Below are positions 54,203 through 63,194 of a stretch of DNA of 64,000 nucleotides, one piece after another. The notes below the pieces were generated by a model, which was not told the origin of the DNA, made no database searches, and worked only from the letters and a program-made list of their open reading frames with translations. This DNA is from Sphaerotilus hippei (GTDB lineage: Bacteria > Pseudomonadota > Gammaproteobacteria > Burkholderiales > Burkholderiaceae_C). The stretch covers positions 291,075 to 355,074 of the forward strand of contig NZ_QJJS01000003.1 of assembly GCF_003201595.1 (NCBI RefSeq), in the 5' to 3' direction. Position 1 is the first letter of the stretch, and every line of letters starts with the position of its first letter. The translations under genes were made by a program, and so were the position numbers.

Positions 54203-55948
54203 TCAGGGCGTGACGGCAAGCCGCCCCGGGCGGACGGGCGCCCGGTCGCACAGGTCGTCGGCCGCGGGAATGCCGCCGTCGGGCGAGCGCACGCCGATGC
54301 AGCCCAGCATCGAGGCGAACAGGTTGTGGTGCCCGGCCTGGTCGGGCGCCAGCTGCGCCGCACGGGCCTGCAGCTGCCGATAGGGCTGCGCCAGCGCCGG
54401 ATCGGCCAGGAAACGCCCGGTGGCCCAGAACACCAGCGGCACCATGAACTGCTCGCGGGGCGCCAGGCGCCTGGGCGTGGCATGGAAGTGGGTGCGCTCG
54501 TCGATGGACTCGCCATGATCGGGCACGTAGATCACCAGGGCCCGGCGATCCCGCACGGTGTCGCGCACCGACTTCAGCACCTGGTCGGTGTAGAGCACGC
54601 TGTTGTCGAAGGCGTTGAAGAGCTCCTCGCTGCTGCAGGCCGCATGCGTGTGCAGGCATTCCGGGCCCCAGCGCGCGAACGAGCGGGGATAACGCTGGGA
54701 GTACTGGTAGTGCGAGCCCTTGGTGTGCAGGATCACCAGCTGGGGCTGCGCCCCGCGGGCCGCACGGTGCTGCGCGACGGCCCGAGCCAGCTCGGGCACC
54801 AGCAGCATGTCGTCGACCTCGCGGCCGGCGTTCTCCGGCTGGGCGGCGATCATCTCGCGCAGCTTGTAGGCGTCGGCGCCGGTGCGGTTGTAGAAGCCGG
54901 CCTCGCCCTGCATCGCGAACAGGTCGATGCGAAAGCCCAGCCGGCGGTAGACCGAGAACACGCCGTGTTCGGTGACGGTGTCGGGTTGCAGCCCCTCGCC
55001 CGGGCGCACGCTGGCGGGCCGCACGAACATGCAGGCCAGCGACAGCTGGGTCGCCGTGTCGCAGGACCGGGCCGCCAGCGCGACCAGGTCCGGCTCGGCC
55101 GCCAGGTGGGGCGTGGTGTCGCGATGGTGGCCCAGCAGGCCGAAGCGGTCGTAGCGCGCCGTCTCGCCGATGACGAGCACCACCAGCAGCTCGTCGAGCG
55201 AGGCCCCCGGCACGTAGGTGTGGCGCTGCGCCGGATCGACCAGCTCACGCTCGAGCTGGCGCGCCACCCAGGCCCGGCTGGCCAGCATGCCCACCCCGGC
55301 CATCCAGTTGCTGGGCACGTAGGCATGGGCCGCGACGCCGGCCACGCCCGGTCGCTGTCCGCCATCGTCCGGGTGCAGGTGGCGCTCCACCGTCGCGAGG
55401 GAACGCCCGGCCAGCACGAACATCAGCACCGCCAGCAGCAAGCCGGCCAGCAGGCGAGCGAGGGCCACCCGCCGCCGCGGCTGGCGCCACCAGCACGGCG
55501 GCACCCGGCGCCACCACCAGACCGCCGGCCCCAGGCCCAGCAGCAGGCACCAGGCCAGCAGACCCGCGCCCAGCACCTCGCTCGACAGCTCGTGATCGCT
55601 GTGGAGCGTGGCCTGCACCACGCCGAAGCCGATGATCACGTTGAAGAAGGTCATGTAGTAGGCGCAGGCCGCGCTGACCAGGATCAGCAGGCCGCCCAGC
55701 ACCCGCGCGCCCCAGCGCCCCAGCAGCGCCCCCAGGCCGAAGACCAGCGCGGCGAACCCGAGCACCAGCGCGACCTCGCTGCCCAGGCCCCAGGCCGCCA
55801 GGACCGGATCGGCCCAGGCGTATTCGTCGGCCAGCCGGCGCCGGAACACCGGCAGGTTGAACACCCCACCCACCCAGAGCACCGCCACCACGATCGGCGG
55901 CAAGGCACCGCGGCGATGCCACCCGTTCAAAACATCCATGCCCGGCAT
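54203..55948 (-). CDS. EptA-like phosphoethanolamine transferase
   Basis: This 581-residue inner-membrane enzyme has about five N-terminal helices (residues 15-185) and a periplasmic alkaline-phosphatase-like domain. VIGETARYDRFG near 259 and the nucleophile region CDTATQLSLACMF at 296-308 are present. HTKGSHYQYSQRYP near 408 and VPDHGESIDE near 475 bind metal. Such enzymes add phosphoethanolamine to lipid A or core sugars and can lower polymyxin binding. Two starts (55948, 55939) are possible. A terminator hairpin lies only 14 bp upstream. Confidence 0.85.
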   Translation of the reverse strand: MPGMDVLNGWHRRGALPPIVVAVLWVGGVFNLPVFRRRLADEYAWADPVLAAWGLGSEVALVLGFAALVFGLGALLGRWGARVLGGLLILVSAACAYYMTFFNVIIGFGVVQATLHSDHELSSEVLGAGLLAWCLLLGLGPAVWWWRRVPPCWWRQPRRRVALARLLAGLLLAVLMFVLAGRSLATVERHLHPDDGGQRPGVAGVAAHAYVPSNWMAGVGMLASRAWVARQLERELVDPAQRHTYVPGASLDELLVVLVIGETARYDRFGLLGHHRDTTPHLAAEPDLVALAARSCDTATQLSLACMFVRPASVRPGEGLQPDTVTEHGVFSVYRRLGFRIDLFAMQGEAGFYNRTGADAYKLREMIAAQPENAGREVDDMLLVPELARAVAQHRAARGAQPQLVILHTKGSHYQYSQRYPRSFARWGPECLHTHAACSSEELFNAFDNSVLYTDQVLKSVRDTVRDRRALVIYVPDHGESIDERTHFHATPRRLAPREQFMVPLVFWATGRFLADPALAQPYRQLQARAAQLAPDQAGHHNLFASMLGCIGVRSPDGGIPAADDLCDRAPVRPGRLAVTP

Positions 55949-55961
55949 TCAGCGGCGACGC

Positions 55962-55987
55962 AAAAAAAAGCCGCCCCCCAGGGCGGC
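55962..55987 (-). terminator. Rho-independent terminator or attenuator between terC and eptA-like gene
   Basis: On the minus strand, GCCGCCC-TGGG-GGGCGGC is followed by eight T. This is a canonical terminator for the terC-family gene. It ends just 14 bp before the eptA-like start codon, so it must be read through or the next gene uses a promoter upstream of or within it. Confidence 0.85.
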
Positions 55988-56119
55988 CGCCTCGGCGGTC
56001 GGGGGCTGCAGCAGCAGCGACCCGGCCCGACGTGGCGCTGATTATGCTCATCGACCTCAGCCGAGGAATGCGTGTATACGCGCAGCCCGGCGGGCGCCGC
56101 CGCGGCCCGGTCGGCAGCG

Positions 56120-57109
56120 TCATGCGGGCTCGACCGCGCCCTGCCCCCGGGTCTTCCACAGCGACACCAGCACGCCACCGGCGATCAGGCTGAAGGTCAC
56201 GCCCAGCGAGATGCCCGCCGGGATCTTGCCGATGATCCCCACCAGGAAGATCTTCGAGCCGATGAACACCAGCACCAGGGCCAGGGCGTATTTCAGGTAC
56301 TTGAAGCGATGGATCATCGCCGCCAGCGCGAAGTACAGCGCGCGCAGGCCGAGGATGGCGAAGATGTTGCTCGTGTAGACGATGAACGGGTCGGTGGTGA
56401 TCGCGAAGATGGCCGGCACCGAGTCCACCGCGAAGATCAGGTCGACGAACTCCACCAGCATCAGGGCCAGCAGCAGGGGCGTCGCGAAACGTTCGGTCCG
56501 GCCCGTGGCCGGGTCGATCTCGCGCACCCAGAAGGCCTTGCCGCGCAGGCTGTCGGTCACGCGCACGTGCCGCTTCAGGAACTTCAGCAGCGGGTTGTTC
56601 GCGATGTCGGGCACATGATCGGCCAGGACCCACATCTTGATGCCGGTGACCACCAGGAAGGCGCCGAACAGGTAGAGCAGCCAGCTGAACTGACTGACCA
56701 GCGCAGCGCCGAGCCCGATCATCAGGGCACGCAGCACGATCACGCCCAGGATGCCCCAGAACAGCACCCGGTGCTGATGGCGCCGGGGAATCGCGAAGAA
56801 GCTGAAGACCAGCGCGATGACGAAGACGTTGTCCATCGACAGCGACTTCTCGATCATGAAGCCGGTGTAGTAGTCCATGCCGCTCTGCGCGCCCAGATAC
56901 CACCAGACCCAGGCACCGAAGAGCAGCGCCGCGCTGATGTAGCCGGCCGACAGCAGCAGGCTCTCGCGCACGCCGATCTCGTGGTCATCGCGGTGCAGCA
57001 CGCCCAGGTCGAAGGCCAGCAGCGCGACGACGATGCCGATGAAGGTCAGCCAGACCCAGGCCGGCTTGCCCAGGAAATCGGCCGTGAGGACAGCGAGCAG
57101 GAATTCCAT
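56120..57109 (-). CDS. TerC-family membrane protein (Mn exporter-like)
   Basis: This 329-residue polytopic protein has MIEKSLSMDNVFVIALVF near residue 70 and VEFVDLIFAVDSVPAIFAIT near residue 200. These are the two acidic repeats that form the metal path in TerC/Alx proteins. Some relatives export manganese or metallate secreted proteins; older links are to tellurite resistance. The start at 57109 has AGGAGA seven bases upstream. No yybP-ykoY riboswitch was recognised in the leader. Confidence 0.9.
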   Translation of the reverse strand: MEFLLAVLTADFLGKPAWVWLTFIGIVVALLAFDLGVLHRDDHEIGVRESLLLSAGYISAALLFGAWVWWYLGAQSGMDYYTGFMIEKSLSMDNVFVIALVFSFFAIPRRHQHRVLFWGILGVIVLRALMIGLGAALVSQFSWLLYLFGAFLVVTGIKMWVLADHVPDIANNPLLKFLKRHVRVTDSLRGKAFWVREIDPATGRTERFATPLLLALMLVEFVDLIFAVDSVPAIFAITTDPFIVYTSNIFAILGLRALYFALAAMIHRFKYLKYALALVLVFIGSKIFLVGIIGKIPAGISLGVTFSLIAGGVLVSLWKTRGQGAVEPA

Positions 57110-57180
57110 GGTTCTCTCCTGAAAGGGGTGATCGCCGCGGGCCGTGGGCCGCGGGGCGTTGTCGAAGGTCGTGAAGCCTC

Positions 57181-57212
57181 GCCAGGTCACGGTGCGAAGA
57201 CCGCGACCTGGC
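57181..57212. promoter_or_regulatory. Inverted repeat upstream of the terC-family gene
   Basis: GCCAGGTC-A-CGGT and ACCG-C-GACCTGGC pair over 12 bp with one mismatch around a GCGAAG loop. It lies between the small membrane-protein gene and the terC-family gene and could be a terminator for the former or a leader hairpin for the latter. Confidence 0.45.
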
Positions 57213-57222
57213 TGCGGCGCGC

Positions 57223-57639
57223 TCAGCCGGTCGCCAGCGAGGGCCCGGCGTCAGGCCGCGACCCGCCACCGCGGCGGCGCCACAGGGCGATGAGCAGGTG
57301 CAGTCCGGCCCCCAGCAGCAGGATCAGCACGCTGCCGAGGCCCCAGATCACCCAGGTCGCCACCGTCAGCCCACCGGCCAGCGCGGGTGCGGCCTGCAGC
57401 AGGCGATCGATCACGGGCCCCAGGCCCGCCAGCCAGGCGCCGAGCGCCGCCACGAGCTCCGGCGGCACCCAGGGTGCCAGCACCGCCGGCAGGCTCAGGG
57501 CACCGGCACCCGAGGCGGCACCGGACAGCACGCCGGCGTTCGAGACCGTCCAGACCGCGGCGGCATGCAGCGCCCAGGCGGACAGGGACCAGAGCGCCAG
57601 CAGCGCGGCGACGAAGAACCAGTTGAGGGCGTAGAACAT
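57223..57639 (-). CDS. Hypothetical small membrane protein
   Basis: This 138-residue protein starts MFYALNWFFVAALLALWSLS, with the first hydrophobic segment at once. A Pro-rich loop follows, and a second and third segment lie near residues 65-78 and 93-120. A basic tail (WRRRGGG) ends it. I do not recognise a family. It shares the strand with the terC-family gene, 113 bp upstream of it. Confidence 0.6.
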   Translation of the reverse strand: MFYALNWFFVAALLALWSLSAWALHAAAVWTVSNAGVLSGAASGAGALSLPAVLAPWVPPELVAALGAWLAGLGPVIDRLLQAAPALAGGLTVATWVIWGLGSVLILLLGAGLHLLIALWRRRGGGSRPDAGPSLATG

Positions 57640-57692
57640 GATGGGGACTTCGATGAAGGGGAAGTGCCCGCAGTGTGGGGACGGAGTCACCC

Positions 57693-57735
57693 CGGAAAAA
57701 CCATGATCTTTCGCACTCAGGTTCCGGTTTTTCCG
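57693..57735. terminator. Inverted repeat after the phosphoesterase gene
   Basis: CGGAAAAACC (57693-57702) and GGTTTTTCCG (57726-57735) are perfectly complementary with a 23-base spacer. It begins 3 bp beyond the phosphoesterase stop and may act in termination. Confidence 0.4.
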
Positions 57736-57738
57736 AAC

Positions 57739-58536
57739 TCATGCCCGGGCGGGACGGACCTGGCGGAGCCGGGCGAGCACGAAGGCCTGCGCGTCGGCCG
57801 CGAAGTCCCATTGTTCGATCCGGCAATGGTCGGACCCCTCGCCCACCCGCCAGCGCAGCAGGTTGACCGAGTTGGGGGCGCCGCGACGCACCCGCGACGA
57901 GACCGCCGTGCCCGCCTGCACCGCCCACATCGGGCGTTCCAGGCCGGGCAGCGCCAGCACGTCGGGCAGGTGGATGTGACCGCCCATGACCAGATCGGCG
58001 CCGGCCGCAGCCCAGCGCTGCAGCGCGGGGGCACGCCCTCGCAGCAGGTTGGGCAGGTCCTGCGCGACGGTCACGGCCACGGGCTGATGCACCACCACCA
58101 CCCGCAGCTGGGCGGGCGCGGCCTGCTCCAGCAGCCGGGCCACACGCTCGACCTGCGGCCCGGAGACCTCGCCATGCTTGTGGCGCCAGGCCCGCGTGGT
58201 GTTCACGCCCACCACCAGCAGCTCGGGTGAGCGGTGCACGGGTTCGAGATCGCCCCCGAACGCGGCGACGTACCGTGCATAGGGCCGACACAGGCGCGCC
58301 CACGGATCGAACAGCGGCAGGTCGTGGTTGCCCGGCACCGCCAGCACCGGCGCGCCCAGGCGGTCCGTGAACGCGCGCGCCACCCGGAACTGCGCCGGGC
58401 GCGCACGCTGCGTGATATCGCCCGACAGCACGATCAGGTCGGGCCGCTGCTGGCGCGCCAGCGTGGCCAGCGCGTCGACGACCGCTGCCCTCTCGGTCCC
58501 GAAGTGGGGGTCCGAGATCTGCAGCAGCACGCTCAC
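57739..58536 (-). CDS. Class III metallophosphoesterase
   Basis: This 265-residue protein has all five metallophosphoesterase motifs: SDPHFG near residue 8, LSGDITQR near residue 37, PGNHDLP near residue 68, VVHQP near residue 152 and GGHIHLP near residue 188. Relatives include CpdA-type cyclic-nucleotide phosphodiesterases. The start is GTG at 58536 within a GTGA overlap with the lipid kinase stop, so translation is coupled. The substrate is unknown and could be a phospholipid-derived or nucleotide phosphoester. Confidence 0.85.
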   Translation of the reverse strand: MSVLLQISDPHFGTERAAVVDALATLARQQRPDLIVLSGDITQRARPAQFRVARAFTDRLGAPVLAVPGNHDLPLFDPWARLCRPYARYVAAFGGDLEPVHRSPELLVVGVNTTRAWRHKHGEVSGPQVERVARLLEQAAPAQLRVVVVHQPVAVTVAQDLPNLLRGRAPALQRWAAAGADLVMGGHIHLPDVLALPGLERPMWAVQAGTAVSSRVRRGAPNSVNLLRWRVGEGSDHCRIEQWDFAADAQAFVLARLRQVRPARA

Positions 58537-59531
58537 CCGCCGGCCCCCTCGGGGTCGTGCGCACCCTCCGTGGCGGACTCGTCGGGCTGCGGCTTCAGCA
58601 GGTACAGGGGCCGGGCGAGCACACGGAAGTCGAGCGGCGCGCGCATCGTCGTCACCTCGCCGTCGAAGGCCACCTTCATGCCGCGGCGGCGCTGCGGCAG
58701 CGTGGGCTTGACCAGCAGGTGCCTGAACTCGAAGCGCTCCACGCTCTGCGCCTCCCCGAGCGTGCCCATGGCCCCGCGCAGCATCAGCCCGATCATCGAC
58801 AGCGTGCCGACCGGGCGCAGCATGACGGCGGTGACGCAGGCCGGCGCCGGGGTGCCGCCAGGGGGTGACGGCGGCTGCACGCCGACCTGTTCCAGCTGCA
58901 GCCGGTTGTTGCCCACGAACAGCGTCAGGGCGCGCACGGTGCGCACCGAGGTGCCGTGCTCGATGTGCAGCCGCAGTTGCCGCTGCGCACGCAGCAGCGT
59001 CGCGGCGGCCGCGCAGAACGCCACCCACCGGCTGCGCCCGAAGCGGGCCTTGTAGGCCTCGCGGTCCTCCAGCAGGTCGGGATAGAGCCCGAGGCTGGCG
59101 TTGACCAGGAACACGCGGTCGTTGATGCCCGCCACCTGCACCGGGGCGGGCGCCGCGTGCAGCAGCAGGCGGACCGCTTCGGCCGGATCGGCGGGAATGC
59201 CGTGCGTGCGGGCGAAATAGTTGAACGTGCCCTGCGGCACCACGCCCAGGGCGCAGCCCGCGGCGTGCGCGGCCTGCGCCACCGTGTTGATGGTGCCATC
59301 GCCCCCGACGGCGACCACCGCCGTGCGGGTCGACAGCGCCCTGGCCGCGGCCTCGTGCGCCACGCGGGCCAGCTCGGCCGGGCCGCAGAAGTGCAGCTCA
59401 CCACGCCGGCCCCGGGCCTGCAGCACCGACTCGATGACGTCGCGTCGGGCGTCGGCGCCGCTGCTGCCCGCCGCCGCATTGATGACGAACTGCATCGGCG
59501 CAGCGGGATCGAGCTCGGGGCAGGTGGTCAT
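58533..59531 (-). CDS. Diacylglycerol-kinase-family lipid kinase
   Basis: This 332-residue protein has the DAGK catalytic fold. INAAAGSSGAD near residue 17, VAVGGDGTINTVAQ near residue 73 (GGDGT nucleotide loop) and VPQGTFNYFART near residue 98 are clear. The C-terminal beta domain ends with KVAFDGEVTTM near residue 286. It probably phosphorylates a lipid alcohol such as diacylglycerol or sphingoid base at the inner membrane. It overlaps the phosphoesterase gene, which suggests a shared kinase-phosphatase theme. Confidence 0.88.
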   Translation of the reverse strand: MTTCPELDPAAPMQFVINAAAGSSGADARRDVIESVLQARGRRGELHFCGPAELARVAHEAAARALSTRTAVVAVGGDGTINTVAQAAHAAGCALGVVPQGTFNYFARTHGIPADPAEAVRLLLHAAPAPVQVAGINDRVFLVNASLGLYPDLLEDREAYKARFGRSRWVAFCAAAATLLRAQRQLRLHIEHGTSVRTVRALTLFVGNNRLQLEQVGVQPPSPPGGTPAPACVTAVMLRPVGTLSMIGLMLRGAMGTLGEAQSVERFEFRHLLVKPTLPQRRRGMKVAFDGEVTTMRAPLDFRVLARPLYLLKPQPDESATEGAHDPEGAGG

Positions 59532-59561
59532 GGGCGTCCGGACCCGTCGTGGTGGACGCGC

Positions 59562-60650
59562 TCAATCGCGGCGCAGCAGGTCACCGAAGACGGTGCATTC
59601 ACCGTCCCTGCGGTCCGCGCCGGGCGCGTCGTACAGCACGAGCCAGCGGGCCTGGCCGGCCGCCAGCGCCGGCGGCAGCTCACAGATCGCCTCGGCCCGG
59701 TTGCTGCCCCGTCCGTGCGGCAACGCGACCGAATCGGTCAACGCCGCCTCGAAGCGCACCGGCTCGCGGTTGGCCGCCAGCACGGCACGCGCGCCTGGCC
59801 ACTTGAAGACGCGGATGTCACCGTTCAGCACCATCGTCGGGCCGGCCAGGATGTAGAGGTCATCCCCGGAGAAGTGCAGGTCCCGCACGCCCAGGCCGTC
59901 GAGCTGCAGGAAGTGCTTGCGGATCAGCGTGCCGCGGTCGTCCAGCGGCGCCAGGCGCAGGTGTTCGCCACGCACCTCGACCTCGATCTCGAGCAGCGCC
60001 GACCAGCCCCGCAGCACCGGCCCGCGCAGGCCGAGCAGCAGCCGTCGGCCATCCACGGCCAGGCCTTCGATGTCCAGGCCGTTGTCCTTGCCCGGGATGG
60101 CCATGTAGGGGCCGAAGTGGGGGTCGTCGGCCAGCGCGCGGGTGAGCAGGTTCGCCTGCGCATCGCCCTTCAGGCGCAGCGCCTGGCGGCCATCGCGGGC
60201 GCGTCGCACCAGGCAGGGCTCGCCGTTGGCATCGGGCTCGATGGGCAGGCAGGCCAGCAGCCGCCGGTTGGCGTCGAGCGTGACCTTCGCCAGCCGCCGG
60301 GCGTTCTCGGCGTGGTCCCGGTCCGGCTTGGCGTTCTTGCGCTTCAGGCCATGCGAGCCGACCACCCACAGGAAACCATCGGCCACGGCCATGCCTTCGA
60401 GGTCGGCCTCGTCCCCGGACTCACCAGGCAGGTCCAGCAGATCGGCCAGCAGGAAGTCGCGCACCTCGCCGAAGCGCAAGGTCTCCCGCCCGGAGGGCTC
60501 GAGCCGGCGCAGCCGCTCCAGGCCGCAGGCTTCGTCGCCGGCCACCCAGAGCCAGTCGCCGGTGAAGGCCGCACCGGACAGGTTGGACTGCACCAGGGAA
60601 CCCGGCACGAACTCCAGACGGACGGCATTCACGGATCGAGCGTTGGGCAT
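59562..60650 (-). CDS. DUF3616-domain protein
   Basis: This protein of about 362 residues fits the DUF3616 family, a beta-propeller-like domain. NLSGAAFTGDWLWVAGDEA near residue 24, DLEGMAVADGFLWVVGSHG near residue 84, and LDIEGLAVDGRRLLLGLRGP near residue 193 are the repeated blade motifs. No signal peptide is present. AGGAG lies nine bases before the ATG at 60650. Function unknown; it is 30 bp upstream of the lipid kinase on the same strand. Confidence 0.75.
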   Translation of the reverse strand: MPNARSVNAVRLEFVPGSLVQSNLSGAAFTGDWLWVAGDEACGLERLRRLEPSGRETLRFGEVRDFLLADLLDLPGESGDEADLEGMAVADGFLWVVGSHGLKRKNAKPDRDHAENARRLAKVTLDANRRLLACLPIEPDANGEPCLVRRARDGRQALRLKGDAQANLLTRALADDPHFGPYMAIPGKDNGLDIEGLAVDGRRLLLGLRGPVLRGWSALLEIEVEVRGEHLRLAPLDDRGTLIRKHFLQLDGLGVRDLHFSGDDLYILAGPTMVLNGDIRVFKWPGARAVLAANREPVRFEAALTDSVALPHGRGSNRAEAICELPPALAAGQARWLVLYDAPGADRRDGECTVFGDLLRRD

Positions 60651-61058
60651 CGGGTGTTTCTCCTGGAAGCGAAGCACCGAGCCCGGGCGCGGGCGGCCCG
60701 GACGGCGTGCGGCTTTCAGGTTTATACGATGTTTCGAGGCCGGCCCGTGAAGCCGTGCCCTTCAGATCCGTTTGATGCATCGACGGCGTTCGCGCTGGCG
60801 GGATTCAGGGGCCGCTCGCGTGGGAGGCGGGCCGTGGGGCCTGAGCAGGTCGAGCTGCCCCAGAGCGGCACCATGACGATGCTCGTACAGGTGATGGGCG
60901 ACGACACCGAGACAAATTCCTCTTGATTTCTGTGGCCTTGTTATTAAATAGAAATCATTCTCATTAGTAATTAGAATATTCACCAACATGCAACCTGTCG
61001 GATGGCGGAGCGACTCCCAACGAATGCACCGCCACCACGACACTCGGAGAACTCCCCC
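60651..61058. promoter_or_regulatory. Divergent intergenic region upstream of the iron-uptake operon
   Basis: This 408-bp region has no convincing gene. Its right part (60935-60985) is AT-rich and holds a Fur-type site; the left part is ordinary GC-rich DNA in which I see nothing specific. Confidence 0.7.
60947..60965 (+). promoter_or_regulatory. Candidate Fur box
   Basis: AATAGAAATCATTCTCATT, read on the other strand as AATGAGAATGATTTCTATT, fits the AT-rich NAT-repeat pattern of Fur sites. It lies about 95 bp before the siderophore-receptor start. Iron-dependent repression is expected. Confidence 0.65.
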
Positions 61059-63194
61059 TTGAAGACTCGGCACCCTCTGCTGTTCACCCGCAGCACCTGC
61101 GCCCTGGCCACCCTGGTCGCGATGAGCACGAGCCAGGCTCAGACCCAGACGACACCAGCACAGACCTCGGAGGCCACGTCGCTCCAGGAAACGACGCTGA
61201 AGCCATTCGTCATCACCGGCAAGCGCGAGCGCCGCATCTCCAAGGGTGCGACTCATCTGGATCTGGAGATCAAGGACACGCCGCAGACGATCAGCACGAT
61301 CGACAAGGACACCCTGCGCGACTTCGGCACCACCGGTAGCAATGACGCGCTGCGCTTGGGCACCGGCCTGAACGTCGATGAATGGGAGACCAATCGCACC
61401 AGCTATACCGCGCGCGGCTTCGATGTGATGCTGACGCAGATCGACGGGCTGGGCATGACCAACGACTGGGGCCTGGTCGTCGGCCAGCAGGACACCTACC
61501 TGTTCGACAAGATCGAGCTGATCCGCGGCGCCAACGGCCTGCTGACCGGCGTGGGCAATGCCTCGGGCACGATCAACTACGTGCGCAAGCGCCCGACCAA
61601 CAAGGACGGCGGCGAAGTGATCGCGACTCTCGGCTCCAACAGCCAGAAACGCCTGGCGCTGGACTACAACAAGATCCTCACCGAGGACGGCAGCTGGGCA
61701 GCACGACTGGTGGTCGCCCACGAGGACAAGGACTCACACCTGCGCGCGCTGAACGACCGGCGCAGCTCGCTCTACGGTGTCGTCGAGGGTCAGGTCAGCC
61801 GCGACGGGGTGCTGACGCTGGGCTTGTCCACCCAGGACAACCGGCAGCGCGCCCCGATGTGGGGCTCGCTGACGCTGACACGCTCGGACGGCATGCAGGC
61901 CGAGTTCGACAGCTCGGCCTCGACCTCGCAGGACTGGACGTACTGGAACACTCGCTCGACCACCGCCTTCGCCGAGTACACCCACGCGCTGTCGCCCGAC
62001 TGGGAAGCCAAGGCCAGCTACAACCACACCCGGGGCAGCAGCGCCACCAAGCTGTTCTATGCCTACACCTTCACCGGCAGCCTGAACGCCGACGACACCG
62101 GCCTGTACGGCTGGCCCTATCGCAGCGAGGGCGAGTCGCGCAGCGACATTCTCGATGTCAGCCTCACCGGCCGCTTCGGCGCCTTCGGTCGCCAGCACGA
62201 CGCGGTGATCGGCGTGAGCCACTCGAAGCAGGACAGCCTGACCGAAGCCTATGCGGTGAGCAGCGCGCCATCGTCCGTGCTGCCGGCCTTCCCGTATGCC
62301 GGCAACGTGTATGCCGAGCCGGTCTGGGGCGCGAAGTCGGTCAGTGCCGACGGCAACCAGGGCATCACCCGGCTGTACGCCTCCACGCGGCTGTTGCTGA
62401 CCGACCGCCTCAAGGGCATCGCCGGCCTGAACGCGATCCGACTGAAGCGTGACGGCACCGCGATCTACGGCGGCGGCACCCAGCTCGACAACGAGACGAC
62501 CGAGAAGGTCAGCCCGTACGTCGGCATGACCTACGACATCACGCCCGACACCCTGGCCTACGCCTCCTACTCCGACATCTACCAGGCGCAGGACCAGCGC
62601 GATGTCAACGGCGCCTTCCTCGCTCCGATGAAGGGCCTGAACACCGAGGTCGGCCTGAAGGCCGAGTGGCTCGACCGCAAGCTGCTGACCACGCTGGCTG
62701 TCTTCAGCGCGAAACAGAAGGGCCTGGCCACCGAAGCCGGCTTCGATGCGGTAGCCCAGCGCTCCTACTACGCGCCGAAGGACGTGAGCTCGCGCGGCTT
62801 CGAGCTCGAGGCCACCGGCAGCATCCATGCGGACACCCGGATCACTGCCGGCTTCACCTCGCTCAAGCTCACCGGGCCGGACGGCGGCGACATCTACGAA
62901 TGGATCCCGCGCCGCACGCTGAAGCTGCGCGCCGACACCCGGGTGCCGATGCTGCCAGCGCTGCGGGTGGGCTCGGGCTTGCGCTGGCAGTCTGACACCT
63001 TCAAGACCGGTGGAGCCCGTCAGGATGCTTACACCCTGGTTGACGCCTTCGCGGCCTACGAGCTGTCCTCGGCCGCCACCGTGCGCCTGAACGTCAACAA
63101 CCTGTTCGACCGCAAGTACCTGCGCACGGTGCAGTACGGCGCGATCTACGGCGCACCCCGTACCGCGTCGGTATCGCTCGAGTACAAGCTGTGA
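61059..63194 (+). CDS. TonB-dependent siderophore receptor (FhuE/coprogen-like)
   Basis: This outer-membrane receptor has a signal peptide (residues 1-29, ending SQAQ), a TonB box/plug domain (about 50-190, with LIRGANGLLTGVGNASGTIN) and a beta-barrel to a terminal VSLEYKL. Its wording matches FhuE-like hydroxamate receptors. No N-terminal signalling (STN) domain is present. The start is probably TTG 61059, with GGAGA 8 bases upstream and a proper signal peptide; the in-frame ATG at 61002 would add 19 polar residues. Confidence 0.9.
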   Translation: MKTRHPLLFTRSTCALATLVAMSTSQAQTQTTPAQTSEATSLQETTLKPFVITGKRERRISKGATHLDLEIKDTPQTISTIDKDTLRDFGTTGSNDALRLGTGLNVDEWETNRTSYTARGFDVMLTQIDGLGMTNDWGLVVGQQDTYLFDKIELIRGANGLLTGVGNASGTINYVRKRPTNKDGGEVIATLGSNSQKRLALDYNKILTEDGSWAARLVVAHEDKDSHLRALNDRRSSLYGVVEGQVSRDGVLTLGLSTQDNRQRAPMWGSLTLTRSDGMQAEFDSSASTSQDWTYWNTRSTTAFAEYTHALSPDWEAKASYNHTRGSSATKLFYAYTFTGSLNADDTGLYGWPYRSEGESRSDILDVSLTGRFGAFGRQHDAVIGVSHSKQDSLTEAYAVSSAPSSVLPAFPYAGNVYAEPVWGAKSVSADGNQGITRLYASTRLLLTDRLKGIAGLNAIRLKRDGTAIYGGGTQLDNETTEKVSPYVGMTYDITPDTLAYASYSDIYQAQDQRDVNGAFLAPMKGLNTEVGLKAEWLDRKLLTTLAVFSAKQKGLATEAGFDAVAQRSYYAPKDVSSRGFELEATGSIHADTRITAGFTSLKLTGPDGGDIYEWIPRRTLKLRADTRVPMLPALRVGSGLRWQSDTFKTGGARQDAYTLVDAFAAYELSSAATVRLNVNNLFDRKYLRTVQYGAIYGAPRTASVSLEYKL

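Noticed and set aside
57110-57222. yybP-ykoY manganese riboswitch before the terC-family gene
   Set aside because: The conserved loop sequences of that class are not visible; only a simple inverted repeat is present.
60722-60907. 61-codon minus-strand frame in the region before the siderophore receptor
   Set aside because: No ribosome site, no recognisable family, and composition is typical of random GC-rich DNA.
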